From positions 51,929 to 115,928 of the forward strand of contig CANMDW010000016.1 of assembly GCA_947496705.1 (NCBI GenBank): a DNA stretch of 64,000 nucleotides, written 5' to 3'. The DNA is from an uncultured Aquimarina sp. (GTDB lineage: Bacteria; Bacteroidota; Bacteroidia; Flavobacteriales; Flavobacteriaceae). Positions 15,656 to 25,302 of this stretch are shown here, in pieces. Position 1 is the first letter of the stretch, and every line of letters begins with the position of its first letter. The notes under the pieces were generated by a model. The model had not been told where the DNA came from. It was given only the letters and a program-made list of their open reading frames with translations, and ran no database searches. Position numbers and translations under genes: made by a program.

Positions 15656-18505
15656 ATGAAGAAGAAAAGCATTTATGCTGGGATACTATCGATTGTTTTT
15701 ATTCCGGTTCTGATAGTTTGGTTATTGCATTCAAATTTGTCTGTAGATACTAGAAGTAACTATGAAGCTTTTTTACTAGGCGTCTATAAAAAAGTTTCAT
15801 TACCTCAAGAGAAGCTACCTGGTATAAAGCCAGATAGGCCTGATTTTGCTGCGTTTCATGAATATATTCTCTCCCTTGATCCAAATACTAAAACGATTCC
15901 GAGAGAACGCCTGTTAAAGTCGTTTCAATTGACCAAGGCTCAAAAAATAAAAGCCAAGTTGATGAAAAAAGACCCCATCTATGAGATAGAATGGAAAAAT
16001 GTACCTGCCAATATATCGGGCAGAGTTAGAAAAATAGTATTAGATCCTTCAGATGCTTCAAACAAGAGGCTCTGGGCAGGATCGGTCACCGGAGGGCTAT
16101 GGTATAATATTGATGCTACCAATTCGGAATCTCCCTGGAAAAATGTTCCGGGTTTTTTTGAGAACCTTGCAGTGGGAGCAATAGCATTTGACCCCGATAA
16201 TAATGATATAATGTATGTTGGAACCGGAGAATCGTATACGGCAGTAAATATATATAGGGAATCTTCCGGTAGAGGAACCGGTATATGGAAATCTACTGAT
16301 CATGGTACTACATGGAATCTGTTACCCGAGAGCACAAATTTTGCGTATACCAATGATATTCTGGTAAGAAATGAAGGAGGTACAAGTGTAGTATATGCAG
16401 CCGTTATTTCAGGAACTTATAAAGGACAAACACACGGATCTGATGCTGCCAATGGACTATATAGGTCTATAGATGGGGGTAATAGTTGGACACAGGTGCT
16501 CCCAAACATTATAGGCGATACCTCTCCTTATGCTCCATCAGATATAGAAGAGGTTGACGGAGGAAAATTATTGGTGGGTACCATGCGAAATATAGCTGAA
16601 AATGGTGCCGGCGTACTACTAAGTTCTGCCAACGGAACTGATTGGAACATTAATGATTATTTTGCTATAGACAGATTTGATCCCCTAAATTCTTTATACC
16701 CTGGCAGGGTGAAATTTGCAGTGGCACCCTCCAATCCAAAAAGAGTGTATGCAATTATAAGTGGGGGGTACAAACGCCAATCCGGGTTTATTCGTGATAG
16801 AGATTTTTACTGTATTCTTTTGCAATCTTTTGATGGCGGTGATACCTGGTCTGAATTTGCCCCACCAAGTTTTGACTTAGAATGGGGTTCATGGGGTACG
16901 CTTACATGGCATGCTATGGCATTGGGTGTAGATGCCAATAACGAAAACACGATTATACTGGGAGGATTAAATCTTTTTAAACTTACCAATACCGATATTG
17001 CAGATACAACCGAAGACACTGCCCTAAGATGGCAATGTATTTCAAATTGGGGGTTTGTTACTGCTGGTAAAAATGGTTTTCCCGAATATGTTCATGCCGA
17101 TCAACATACAATTCTATATAGACCCGGCTCTTCTGATGAAGTTTTTATTGCTACAGATGGAGGAGTATTTTATTCAGACAACATCACAATCTCTAATGTC
17201 GCCGAAAGAGATAATCCTGCAAATATATTTCCTTCATTTACAGAAATTAATAATGGCCTGAATACAATACAATATTATACACTGGCTATTGATCCTGGTA
17301 AAGATGCCTCATTTTATTATGGAGGAACACAGGATAATGGTACGCTAAGGTATGGCGGGCAACCCATATATGTGGCCAATATGGTAAGCGGAGGTGATGG
17401 TGCTTTTACATTTGTAGACCAAAACGAACCCGATATTGTGATTACTTCTTCGTATCATAATTCATACACGCTTTCCCACGATGGGGGTATAACTTTTAAG
17501 TATGTCTCCAAAAGTGTAAATGGCCTTTTTATCAATCCGGCAGATTATGATTCGCAGACCAATATGCTTTTTGCTAATGGTATGGGACTTGGTGGGGCTA
17601 TTTCTTCTGTTGAAAACAAAAATATTGACGAGTTGTTTAAAATGGAAATAACAAAAGACTCTGCAATATCAAAATTTATTCCGTTGAATACCGGGTCAAC
17701 GGTACCATATTCGAGTATAAAAGTCTCTCCTTATGATGAAACAGGAACCGCTACACTAATCATTGGAACTCAATCCGGCAAATTATTTAAAATTACAAAT
17801 ATTCTGGATGAGGCACATACGGTTATGGAGATTGGAAGCAGTGCATTTCCTGCCGCAAATATCTCTTGTATAGCTATTGGAAGAACTGAAGACGAACTTT
17901 TGGTTACTTTTTCCAATTATGGTGTGAGTTCGGTTTGGTATAGCAATAATGGAGGAGTCACCTGGGCCGAGAAAGAAGCAAATCTACCCGATATGCCTAT
18001 CAGATGGGGGCTATTTAACCCTTTTAATTATTCACAGGTACTATTAGCGACCGAAATCGGTATTTGGTCTGTAGACGATATCACTGTAAAAGATGTAGAG
18101 TGGTTTCCAGAAAATGAGAGTTTTCCTAATGTGAGAACCGATATGATCACCATACGACAGTCTGATAAGAAAGTTGTTGTAGCAACACATGGAAGAGGGA
18201 TGTTTGAAGGTATAATGAAAGAAGTTATAAACACAATACCCGATCCTGATCCTGCACCAAAAGAATACTTTGCAATCTACCCCAATCCGGTCAAAAATGA
18301 CTTTACGATAACATCAAACTCAAATAACCCAATTTTGTACAAAGGAACTATTTACACTATTGAAGGCACTATGGTAAAACAGTTTATATACAAAACTGCG
18401 CAAGAGTTAACGGTTGATATAAATAATTTTAAGTCAGGAATATATTTGGTTGATATGAAAGGAGAAAATGGAACTCAGATCATTAAAAAAATGGTAAAGC
18501 AATAA
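15656..18505 (+). CDS. Large secreted Asp-box beta-propeller protein with T9SS sorting domain
   Basis: A 949-residue exported protein. I chose the ATG at 15656 because it gives a normal signal sequence (MKKKSIYAGILSIVFIPV); the longer frame from 15608 adds an improbable leader. The body contains several sialidase/VPS10-type Asp boxes (STDHGTTW, SIDGGNSW, SFDGGDTW, SNNGGVTW), pointing to one or two beta-propellers. The C-terminus (about the last 85 residues: FAIYPNPVKNDFTI, then SGIYLVDMKG and IIKKMVKQ) is a type A sorting domain for the type IX secretion system, so the protein should be on the surface or released. A glycan-binding or hydrolytic role is possible, but no catalytic residues were identified. 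Confidence 0.87.
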   Translation: MKKKSIYAGILSIVFIPVLIVWLLHSNLSVDTRSNYEAFLLGVYKKVSLPQEKLPGIKPDRPDFAAFHEYILSLDPNTKTIPRERLLKSFQLTKAQKIKAKLMKKDPIYEIEWKNVPANISGRVRKIVLDPSDASNKRLWAGSVTGGLWYNIDATNSESPWKNVPGFFENLAVGAIAFDPDNNDIMYVGTGESYTAVNIYRESSGRGTGIWKSTDHGTTWNLLPESTNFAYTNDILVRNEGGTSVVYAAVISGTYKGQTHGSDAANGLYRSIDGGNSWTQVLPNIIGDTSPYAPSDIEEVDGGKLLVGTMRNIAENGAGVLLSSANGTDWNINDYFAIDRFDPLNSLYPGRVKFAVAPSNPKRVYAIISGGYKRQSGFIRDRDFYCILLQSFDGGDTWSEFAPPSFDLEWGSWGTLTWHAMALGVDANNENTIILGGLNLFKLTNTDIADTTEDTALRWQCISNWGFVTAGKNGFPEYVHADQHTILYRPGSSDEVFIATDGGVFYSDNITISNVAERDNPANIFPSFTEINNGLNTIQYYTLAIDPGKDASFYYGGTQDNGTLRYGGQPIYVANMVSGGDGAFTFVDQNEPDIVITSSYHNSYTLSHDGGITFKYVSKSVNGLFINPADYDSQTNMLFANGMGLGGAISSVENKNIDELFKMEITKDSAISKFIPLNTGSTVPYSSIKVSPYDETGTATLIIGTQSGKLFKITNILDEAHTVMEIGSSAFPAANISCIAIGRTEDELLVTFSNYGVSSVWYSNNGGVTWAEKEANLPDMPIRWGLFNPFNYSQVLLATEIGIWSVDDITVKDVEWFPENESFPNVRTDMITIRQSDKKVVVATHGRGMFEGIMKEVINTIPDPDPAPKEYFAIYPNPVKNDFTITSNSNNPILYKGTIYTIEGTMVKQFIYKTAQELTVDINNFKSGIYLVDMKGENGTQIIKKMVKQ

Positions 18506-18857
18506 CTCTATATAATTCTTATGCGTTTATAATAGCTATTTATCATAATTCAAGTGATGATAAATACTTGTAAGAAGGTTGTTTCTTATAATCTAAAAAT
18601 TCCCCGAGGCCGATCCAAGCAGGCTCTTCCTTCTTTAGATTTGTATTATAAATATGATCTATTGTGGTGATGTTGAAAAGAGGGAATCTGGGGGAGACTG
18701 ATAACTTATAAAAATGTTCATAACTTTATGGTTGGATAAAAAAAGAACGAGGTGAACTTACTTTGCCTTTGCCTTAAAGCGCCATTCCTCGTATTAGAGG
18801 ATAGTCGGTTTCAAGAATTTTTTTATTTGATAACACTATTTCTGTTTATATGTAAAA
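18506..18857. other. Intergenic region without recognised gene
   Basis: About 350 bases between the T9SS protein and the terminator of the peptide locus. It contains an imperfect CGAGG...CCTCG pair (near 18750-18800) but no credible frame. Confidence 0.4.
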
Positions 18858-18885
18858 CAAAAGCGAGAATAATTTCTCGCTTTTG
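18858..18885. terminator. Terminator of the GG-peptide locus (bidirectional form)
   Basis: Perfect 11-bp stem CAAAAGCGAGA / TCTCGCTTTTG with a 6-base loop. It lies 18 bases beyond the stop of the minus-strand peptide gene at 18904. Confidence 0.7.
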
Positions 18886-18903
18886 CATGATACAAGGATT
18901 CAG

Positions 18904-19071
18904 TTAATCAATTAAGCATCCGTAAATGGTGCAATAAGATTCTGAGCACCCCGAAGCATCACAACATATACGCCCTTTTTGTGTGCAGGGAAGTGATGAA
19001 CCGCCATGGATAGTAGCTTGCTTGTTTTTGCCTAGAATAGCAGTTCCTTTAATTTGTGCAATTTTTCTCAT
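18904..19071 (-). CDS. Double-glycine-leader peptide with six-cysteine core, peptide A
   Basis: A 55-residue precursor read directly from the minus strand. The leader has 24 residues (MRKIAQIKGTAILGKNKQ then ATIHGG) and ends in Gly-Gly. The 31-residue core has six cysteines spaced C-x6-C-C-x4-C-x4-C-x4-C and ends in LID. A paralogue with the same leader length and Cys order lies 149 bases upstream (19220-19405). Such leaders are cleaved and exported by C39-peptidase ABC transporters in bacteriocin and RiPP systems; none is in the window, so export would rely on a machine elsewhere. The CC pair and six Cys suggest a disulfide-rich fold or thioether-modified product. Toxin, signal or pheromone roles cannot be told apart. 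Confidence 0.8.
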   Translation of the reverse strand: MRKIAQIKGTAILGKNKQATIHGGSSLPCTQKGRICCDASGCSESYCTIYGCLID

Positions 19072-19219
19072 AATTAAGAGGTTTTAAGATTAATAATTAA
19101 AAAGGTTACTATCAAAATACATGGTACACACAGCAATAGTGGTGATTAATATTTTGATGCGGTTTGTGAAAAATAAATATGCTTAGCACCTATTTTTATA
19201 GGTTTTTTTAGACAGAAAT

Positions 19220-19405
19220 TTAGTCAATAAAGCAAATTCCCGAGGGGCGACAATATGATAAATAGTCGGTACATGAGTATAGCTGTGTACCAGGTACCAG
19301 GACACAGCAACGATCGCCGAACTGCTTGCATTCCCCGCCTTTGATAGTAGATTGTTCATTTTTACTCAAAATATGAGCATCTGTGATACTTTCGATTTTT
19401 TTCAT
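19220..19405 (-). CDS. Double-glycine-leader peptide with six-cysteine core, peptide B
   Basis: A 61-residue precursor. Its 24-residue leader (MKKIESITDAHILSKNEQ then STIKGG) is identical to that of peptide A at about 13 of 24 positions (pattern M-x-K-I...IL-x-KN-x-Q-x-T-I-x-GG). The 37-residue core has six Cys spaced C-x6-C-C-x10-C-x6-C-x5-C and ends in FID, parallel to LID in peptide A. Conserved leader, diversified core and conserved Cys order are typical of secreted peptide families. It lies upstream of peptide A on the same strand. No modification enzyme or transporter is adjacent. Confidence 0.82.
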   Translation of the reverse strand: MKKIESITDAHILSKNEQSTIKGGECKQFGDRCCVLVPGTQLYSCTDYLSYCRPSGICFID

Positions 19406-19613
19406 GGGTTGATGGTTTTAAGAATTCAGTTAACGAAGTTAATGATTTAAGAGGAGATAAAACCTTAATGAAATCATTATAGAATGCTAATTTTTTTCTT
19501 TTTTTTAATATCCCATGACCATATCCATGAATACATGTTATATGGATAGTTACCTCAGAAATACTACCAGACTCTTATTCCTGCAAAACTTATATGGCGG
19601 TAAAACATTACCT

Positions 19614-20372
19614 TTATTTTTTAACTTTTTTCTTTGCTGTTTTGGGATTTGTTGGTAATACTTCTTCCGGAAAAGGAAAGAGGATGGTCGAGTTCTTCTC
19701 TGCGGCAATATTTGATAATGTTTGGTATAATCTTAATTTTATTGCCGAAGGCGATTGGTCTATAAGTTTACCTGCTTCCAATAGTTTACCTGCAGCCTGC
19801 TCTTCGGCCAGGGCCAGAATAATCCGTGCTCTACGAGAACGCTCTGCTTCGGCCTGATTGGCCATCATTCTTTTCATGTTTTCTGGTAATTGGATGTCTT
19901 TAATTTTCACATCAATAATTTCTATTCCCCATTCTTTGGTTTCCTGTTCTACAATTGCCTTTATATTTTTACCCATTTCTTCGCGTTTAGATAAAATAAT
20001 ATCTAGTTCTACTTTACCGCAGACATCCCGTAAGGCAGCCTGGGATAACTGCGAAATGGCAAATCTATATTCCTCGACCTCGAGGACGGCTTTTTCGGGG
20101 TTGTCGATCCTAAAAAACACCACACCATCGATGCTACAAGGTACATTATCTTCGGTCATTACCTCTTGTGATAAGATATTTATAGTGATCACTCGAATAT
20201 CTACTACTTGAATGGTTTCAACAAAGGGGATAATCCACCTAAATCCAGGTTTTAATATCTTAATATATTTTCCAAATCTGAATTTTACTGCTCTTTTATA
20301 TTCAAAAATAATCCGAATTCCGGCAAGCAGGAACAATCCAAATAAAACACTAAAAACTACTATTGGGTTCAT
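19614..20372 (-). CDS. SPFH/band 7 membrane protein, slipin type
   Basis: A 252-residue stomatin/slipin-like protein. The start at 20372 gives MNPIVVFSVLFGLFLLAGI, a normal N-terminal membrane hairpin; a longer upstream frame looks spurious. The SPFH domain runs from about 20 to 190 (RFGKYIKILKPGFRWIIPFVETIQVVDIR, then ALRDVCGKVELDIILSKREEMG), followed by an Ala/Glu-rich coiled coil (NQAEAERSRRARIILALAEEQAAG). Slipins scaffold membrane microdomains and often pair with an NfeD protease, which is absent here. Confidence 0.9.
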   Translation of the reverse strand: MNPIVVFSVLFGLFLLAGIRIIFEYKRAVKFRFGKYIKILKPGFRWIIPFVETIQVVDIRVITINILSQEVMTEDNVPCSIDGVVFFRIDNPEKAVLEVEEYRFAISQLSQAALRDVCGKVELDIILSKREEMGKNIKAIVEQETKEWGIEIIDVKIKDIQLPENMKRMMANQAEAERSRRARIILALAEEQAAGKLLEAGKLIDQSPSAIKLRLYQTLSNIAAEKNSTILFPFPEEVLPTNPKTAKKKVKK

Positions 20373-20704
20373 AATTTCTGTATTGCGTATTCCGTTTACA
20401 AAGTATTTTATAGAAAAACATCTAAAAGAGAGCGTTTCCGGGGCAGCTCGATATAGAGTTTTAAAAAGATAGTAACACAAAAAGGGAGGAAGGGGAGGCC
20501 TCCTGTTTTGTTATTGAAGTTCTTACTAAAGTTACAAAAATTAAGAAGGATGGCAAAATGCGTTTTTGCAGCCCAGAATAAAAACTTCAAATAAGTTCTT
20601 TCTAAAAAATGTCCAGATTCTTTGAATTTCAATCTTTTTGGACATTCAAATTGTAGAGGTGCCGTATTATTGTCATCCAAATGAAGTAACTAATACCAAC
20701 ACTA

Positions 20705-21889
20705 ATGAAAAAGCAATTTAAAATATTTTGTATTATACTATGTGGTACATTCATAGTATCCTGTACTGATGATGATGAACTGATAGGAGATACAGATCAA
20801 AAAACGAACGTAGATCAAAAATCACTGGCAAGTGATCGGGATGCATTGATTGATATTTATGAAGCTAATCCTGGGAACACCCTGAATTGGGGTTTCTCCT
20901 TGGAAATAAATTTCTGGGAAGGCGTAACAGTTGAAAATGGAAGGGTAACTAGGTTATATTTATTTGGAAAAGGATTATCAGTAATTCCTGATACTATATA
21001 TAAGTTAAATCAACTTCGTTACCTTAATTTATCAAACAACATGATAACTGAACTAACGATTTACATAGGAAAACTTCAGAAGCTCGAGAATTTTATCATG
21101 CAGAATAATCCAATAGAAAGTCTACCCAATACCCTTTGTATACTCAAATCTCTTTATTGGCTTGATTTTAATTACAGTTTTTTAGAAACTTTACCAGAGT
21201 GTTTAGGTAATCTTGAAAGTCTTAATTTGCTGTATTTGAACAATAATTCGATAACTACGATACCAGAATCTGTAGGTAACCTTGAAAATCTTACGACTCT
21301 TTTATTGAACAATAACTCGATAACAACAATACCGCAGTCGGTAGGTAAACTTGGAAACCTTAGGGTTCTTCATTTGAGTCATAATTCAATAACATCTATA
21401 CCAGAGTCCTTAGGTTATCTTAAATCTCTTGAATGGTTGAATTTAGTATATAATTCAATTACAACCTTACCAAAGTCTATAGGTAATCTTTCAAGTCTTA
21501 ATTGGCTTGATTTGAGAAGTAATCCAATAATGGCCTTACCAGAGTCATTGGGTAACCTCAAAGATCTTGATGGGTTGTATTTAACAAATAGTTTATTGGC
21601 ATCGTTACCAGAGTCTATAGGCGATCTTGATAACCTCCAAGATCTTTATTTGTCAAATAATCTATTGTCGATTTTACCAGAGTCATTGGGTGATCTTGAT
21701 AGCCTCATATCTCTTCATTTGGATAATAATTCGATAGCAGCGTTACCAGTATCATTAAGTAATCTTTCAAATCTTAGTATACTTAATGTGCAAAACAATA
21801 ATTTAATAGCTATCCCACAAGAGGTATGTGACTTAGAAACAACTCAGGGAACAACTATATATACAGATCCCGAGGTGGTATGTAACTAG
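20705..21889 (+). CDS. Leucine-rich-repeat lipoprotein
   Basis: A 394-residue lipoprotein (lipobox IVSC near residue 20, then an acidic stretch DDDE). From about residue 75 to the end it has roughly a dozen 23-residue leucine-rich repeats of the form LP-x-S-[IL]-G-[ND]-L-x-x-L-x-x-L-x-L-x-x-N. The repeats resemble the plant/bacterial SDS22-like type used for protein binding. It probably sits on the outer membrane. The gene is alone, with divergent genes upstream and convergent genes downstream. Confidence 0.88.
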   Translation: MKKQFKIFCIILCGTFIVSCTDDDELIGDTDQKTNVDQKSLASDRDALIDIYEANPGNTLNWGFSLEINFWEGVTVENGRVTRLYLFGKGLSVIPDTIYKLNQLRYLNLSNNMITELTIYIGKLQKLENFIMQNNPIESLPNTLCILKSLYWLDFNYSFLETLPECLGNLESLNLLYLNNNSITTIPESVGNLENLTTLLLNNNSITTIPQSVGKLGNLRVLHLSHNSITSIPESLGYLKSLEWLNLVYNSITTLPKSIGNLSSLNWLDLRSNPIMALPESLGNLKDLDGLYLTNSLLASLPESIGDLDNLQDLYLSNNLLSILPESLGDLDSLISLHLDNNSIAALPVSLSNLSNLSILNVQNNNLIAIPQEVCDLETTQGTTIYTDPEVVCN

Positions 21890-21959
21890 TTTCAGATAAT
21901 CGATGCAGGTGTTTTTGGGTAAATAATTTCTTATTGGTCTCAAAAAATAGTTAAACTCT

Positions 21960-22062
21960 GCTTGCAGCAGCAGGCAGGGTATATATGCTCTCGATCCCTA
22001 TAGCTATCGGGTCCAGGCAGGTTCTGCCTTGGGGTTCCTGTTTACCTCTCCTTGGGAGAGGT
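21960..22062. repeat. REP-like palindromic intergenic repeat
   Basis: Contains CCCTATAGCTATCGGG (near 21996), a near-perfect palindrome, and AGGCAGG-TTC-TGCCTT hairpin sequence. Both are GC-rich islands in AT-rich DNA between convergent genes, and could also act as a terminator. Confidence 0.5.
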
Positions 22063-22077
22063 CGGATTACATTATTT

Positions 22078-22962
22078 TTAATTTGCCTTCTTTCGTTCCA
22101 CCCGCACCCAATCTACATACATATAAGTATTACCGTTGGGTCCTCTTGTTCCCGAGGCACCTTCCATCTGCAAATTAAGGATGATTTCGAGATCTTTATA
22201 GGTGAAATAATTGCCTCGATGTTGGGCTTTCCAAACACCATCGATGTAGTAATGCAGGTCTACATGATTGCCTTCTTTGGTAATCCATACTTTATAAGTA
22301 TGCCAGGCACCCGGATTGGAAACCGTGGTTAACTTCTCTTCCCAACCCAAATCCCAGGTATTTTGCCAGCAAGTTCTGGATCCTTTATATTCCATAATAT
22401 CACTTTCGGCATCCCATGGATTGTGATTGGTGAACCAAAAGGCAGGCCAGGTACCTCTAGCAGAAGGAGCTGCAATTCGGGCTTCCAGAGACCATTCTGG
22501 ATATTGGTTGCTAATATGTACTCTTTGTTTGGCATGTATTGCTCCAGAGTGGTACCGGATCGGTAACCATGGATCATGGCTGCTATTGCCTTCATTCCAG
22601 TTGATTCTGGAGGATTTAATGGTAAGATAACCGCGGCCATTTTTATAAATATGATTATGGTCTGATGGGCTTCCGTACATACGGGCAGAACCATTATGAT
22701 CGCTACCCCAGGGGTAGAGATAGTTCCAGATATTTTCAAAATCAGAATAAGAAGTCCCGCTGAAGTTATCGGTAAACACATTTTGCCAGGTACCAGGGTG
22801 AACTGTGGATTTACCCAGAGGATCCGAATTGGATATATGTGATGATGTTATGTTTTCTTCTGAAGTATCCTGTGTTATAACAGGAGCCAATTCTTCCTGT
22901 TCACAAGAGATAAGAAATATTGCTGTTGCAAAAGGAAGGTATTTAGTGATTATTGTTTTCAT
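22078..22962 (-). CDS. GH16 family glycoside hydrolase, lipoprotein
   Basis: A 294-residue predicted endo-glycanase. The start at 22962 gives a clean lipoprotein signal (MKTIITKYLPFATAIFLISC); the longer frame to 23007 adds an unlikely leader. The catalytic motif of GH16, E-x-D-x-x-E, is present as AESDIMEYKG, preceded by the conserved ARIAAPSARGTWPAFWF segment. C-terminal YMYVDWVRVERK is typical of the last GH16 strand. Family members cut laminarin, agar, carrageenan or porphyran; specificity cannot be read here. There is no SusCD pair nearby, so this is not a full polysaccharide utilisation locus. Confidence 0.92.
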   Translation of the reverse strand: MKTIITKYLPFATAIFLISCEQEELAPVITQDTSEENITSSHISNSDPLGKSTVHPGTWQNVFTDNFSGTSYSDFENIWNYLYPWGSDHNGSARMYGSPSDHNHIYKNGRGYLTIKSSRINWNEGNSSHDPWLPIRYHSGAIHAKQRVHISNQYPEWSLEARIAAPSARGTWPAFWFTNHNPWDAESDIMEYKGSRTCWQNTWDLGWEEKLTTVSNPGAWHTYKVWITKEGNHVDLHYYIDGVWKAQHRGNYFTYKDLEIILNLQMEGASGTRGPNGNTYMYVDWVRVERKKAN

Positions 22963-23106
22963 TTTTTTAATTATATTTTTCTTTATACTATCAAAACAAG
23001 CGCCCAAAAAGTTAGATGGGGATCTTTTATTAGTTAGGTGATTTAAAAGATATTCGGGCGCCTAAAATGATAGTCTTTAAAAAAACAAGTGTTTGTTTAT
23101 AGTTCT

Positions 23107-24747
23107 TTATTGCTTAATGATTCTTTTTTGAATACGCGTATTTTCGTTTTTGATAATTGCCAGGTATATTCCGGAAGGTAAGTTTGACATATCCAGAACA
23201 CCTTGGTTTCCTTTTATAGCCCCTTTTTTAACCACAGTTCCAGATATATTGTGTAATTCTATAGTACTTGTTTTGTTATGTAGTTTACCTGTGATTGAAA
23301 TATTCACTTGGGAAGAAATAGGATTTGGATACCAGTTAGACTGCAGCGTTTCATGATCTGATACAGGATCTTTGGTAACTTTCATATTGCAATCTAAATG
23401 TGCATCGTACTGACTTTCTTTTGCAAGAGCATCCCCCGATTTGGCCATTCTGTTTGGCAGGCTATTTTGGTATTGGTTCCAAAGGGATTGTACACTTTCT
23501 CCCAGTATATTTCTACAAGCGCTATCCCAGGACCAGGTACCATATGTTCTGGCTGTATGATTAAATTTTATAGCAAATTCGGGATCTTTGGTATCAACCA
23601 TCCAATTGATAAAAAAACCGGAGGTGGTATACCCACTGGTCCAGCTACCTCCTCTTTGAGGTGAGCGCCCAGGATGCCTGCCTAAAGAAATTCTTACATA
23701 ATCGGCCAATCCTTCAATAAAGCCATAGAATTCTGTTCCACCCTGATAAGGTCCTGCATTCTTAGGTGACCACTGATAAGCATGCGTACACTCGTGAGAT
23801 AAAATCCCTTCTATTTCTTCTTTTACCGCCTGCAGGTTACCACCTTCATTATTATATACATTTTGAATATGGCGCACACTAATTTTAATACTAATCTCAG
23901 GAGGGCTTCCCCATTTGGCAGCAACGCCACCTTCATCACGCAAATACAGGTTCAATTTATTAAAAGTTAACAAATTGTCACTGTCATTGTAGTATATCTT
24001 TTTGCAAACTTCCAGAATAAGTTGTTTTATAATTTGTTCTGCATTGGGAAGTGCATCCCAGAATATTCGAGAACCATTGTGATATGAGGCTTCATCCACA
24101 ATATTTACTATAGGATATGGAAAATTATCCCAATCACCATTGGTATTTTGTCTTTCAACTTTTAGTGAAGATACCACATCATTAAATCCTTCATTCCAGA
24201 TACAATCATCGGCATTTGTGTATAGTATAGAATTACCCGTGAAGTTATCTCCGGTATATAATGTCATCTGGTATCCCGGGGTAATTTCCAGAGAAGATGC
24301 ATCATCAGGCAATCCACCTGCTGCTCTTATAGCATTACTATTAAAATTACCGACACCAAATTTCGCTTCCCATCCCCTGTATCCACAATGCTGATATAGC
24401 GTTGCAGCATCTTGAGTTTCTACTTTTATAGAAGATATTACATCATTAAAACCTTCATTCACAAAACAAGTATCATCTGCGGTATAGATTACAGAATTTC
24501 CTGTGAAATTATCTCCGCTGAATACGGTAACGGTATATCCAAAAGGCACTTTTATAGAAGATGCATCATCAGGGAGTCCACCAGCTTCCCTGATAGCGGT
24601 GCTATTGAAGGTTCCTGTATCTAACTGTATAGACCACCCGCCATAGTTACAATGTTGATAAATAGTAACTTGTGCTAGTAAGGGAGAGAAACAAAAGAAT
24701 AAGAATACGGTAGAAAGGAGAATGCTATTATGTTGGTTAGTTTTCAT
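23107..24747 (-). CDS. Secreted metalloprotease: two beta/gamma-crystallin domains, basic-secretory-protein peptidase domain, T9SS sorting domain
   Basis: A 546-residue exported protein. After a signal peptide (ending PLLAQ) come two near-identical beta/gamma-crystallin domains (about 27-110 and 115-200; each Y-x-H-C-x-Y-x-G-W then DDASS and FNDV-x-SS). A basic secretory protein (BSP, PF04450-like) domain follows at about 210-420, with the zinc-protease core HECTHAYQW and EGLADYVR. The C-terminal 75 residues form a T9SS sorting domain (NWYPNPIS to RIIKQ). Crystallin modules often bind calcium and stabilise secreted enzymes. A second crystallin-protease with an unrelated peptidase domain lies at 44328-45401. 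Confidence 0.88.
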   Translation of the reverse strand: MKTNQHNSILLSTVFLFFCFSPLLAQVTIYQHCNYGGWSIQLDTGTFNSTAIREAGGLPDDASSIKVPFGYTVTVFSGDNFTGNSVIYTADDTCFVNEGFNDVISSIKVETQDAATLYQHCGYRGWEAKFGVGNFNSNAIRAAGGLPDDASSLEITPGYQMTLYTGDNFTGNSILYTNADDCIWNEGFNDVVSSLKVERQNTNGDWDNFPYPIVNIVDEASYHNGSRIFWDALPNAEQIIKQLILEVCKKIYYNDSDNLLTFNKLNLYLRDEGGVAAKWGSPPEISIKISVRHIQNVYNNEGGNLQAVKEEIEGILSHECTHAYQWSPKNAGPYQGGTEFYGFIEGLADYVRISLGRHPGRSPQRGGSWTSGYTTSGFFINWMVDTKDPEFAIKFNHTARTYGTWSWDSACRNILGESVQSLWNQYQNSLPNRMAKSGDALAKESQYDAHLDCNMKVTKDPVSDHETLQSNWYPNPISSQVNISITGKLHNKTSTIELHNISGTVVKKGAIKGNQGVLDMSNLPSGIYLAIIKNENTRIQKRIIKQ

Positions 24748-25302
24748 AGGGTTGAGTTTGATTTGTGTTTTACGTTATTCTAAATGTATGTAGATCAGTC
24801 TGCTTATAAAAAGAAATTAGCTATTTGGAGTAGAATTGTAGCTTAATGACATTAAATACACTATGATTGTGGTAAATTAGGAAAGAAATACTAAGAGAAA
24901 CTAAATTTTTCGGGATTTTGATGCCACCTGAAAGCACATAAAAACGAAGTATACAACTTTTGACCTAAGAGATGAGTTCTAACTTAAACTATAATAATTG
25001 CTTAAAATTGAGGACAGTAAGCTCTAGTGTTACAGTCAAAGCTGAAATGCCGCAAAAGATGCATTGGATTATGCGTAGGTTTAGGCATGACGTAACACTA
25101 GTTGTCTTTTTGATGAAAATTGATATTCAAAAAGACCTGAAAAAACCGTCGATACCATGTGTCTAGCATACTTCCACTGTTGCCAGATTGCGAACCAATT
25201 ACATTTTTCACAATTTATATTTTTTTAGACTCTCTTTTCTGGCTGGCCCATATGCTATTTGAGAGTAATGGTACAACATATTTTTTCAGGTCTTTTGTAT
25301 TA
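24748..25302. other. Intergenic region with two nested hairpins
   Basis: No credible gene. Holds a 10-bp inverted repeat CTAGTGTTAC / GTAACACTAG bounding 25024-25101 and, directly after it, a GTCTTTTTGA / TCAAAAAGAC hairpin (25104-25113 and 25127-25136). Confidence 0.5.

Noticed and set aside
22329..22781. 150-codon minus frame inside the GH16 gene
   Set aside because: Out-of-frame shadow of the GH16 coding sequence on the same strand.
24972..25166. 64-codon frame across the hairpin region
   Set aside because: It is made by inverted repeats, with no coding features.
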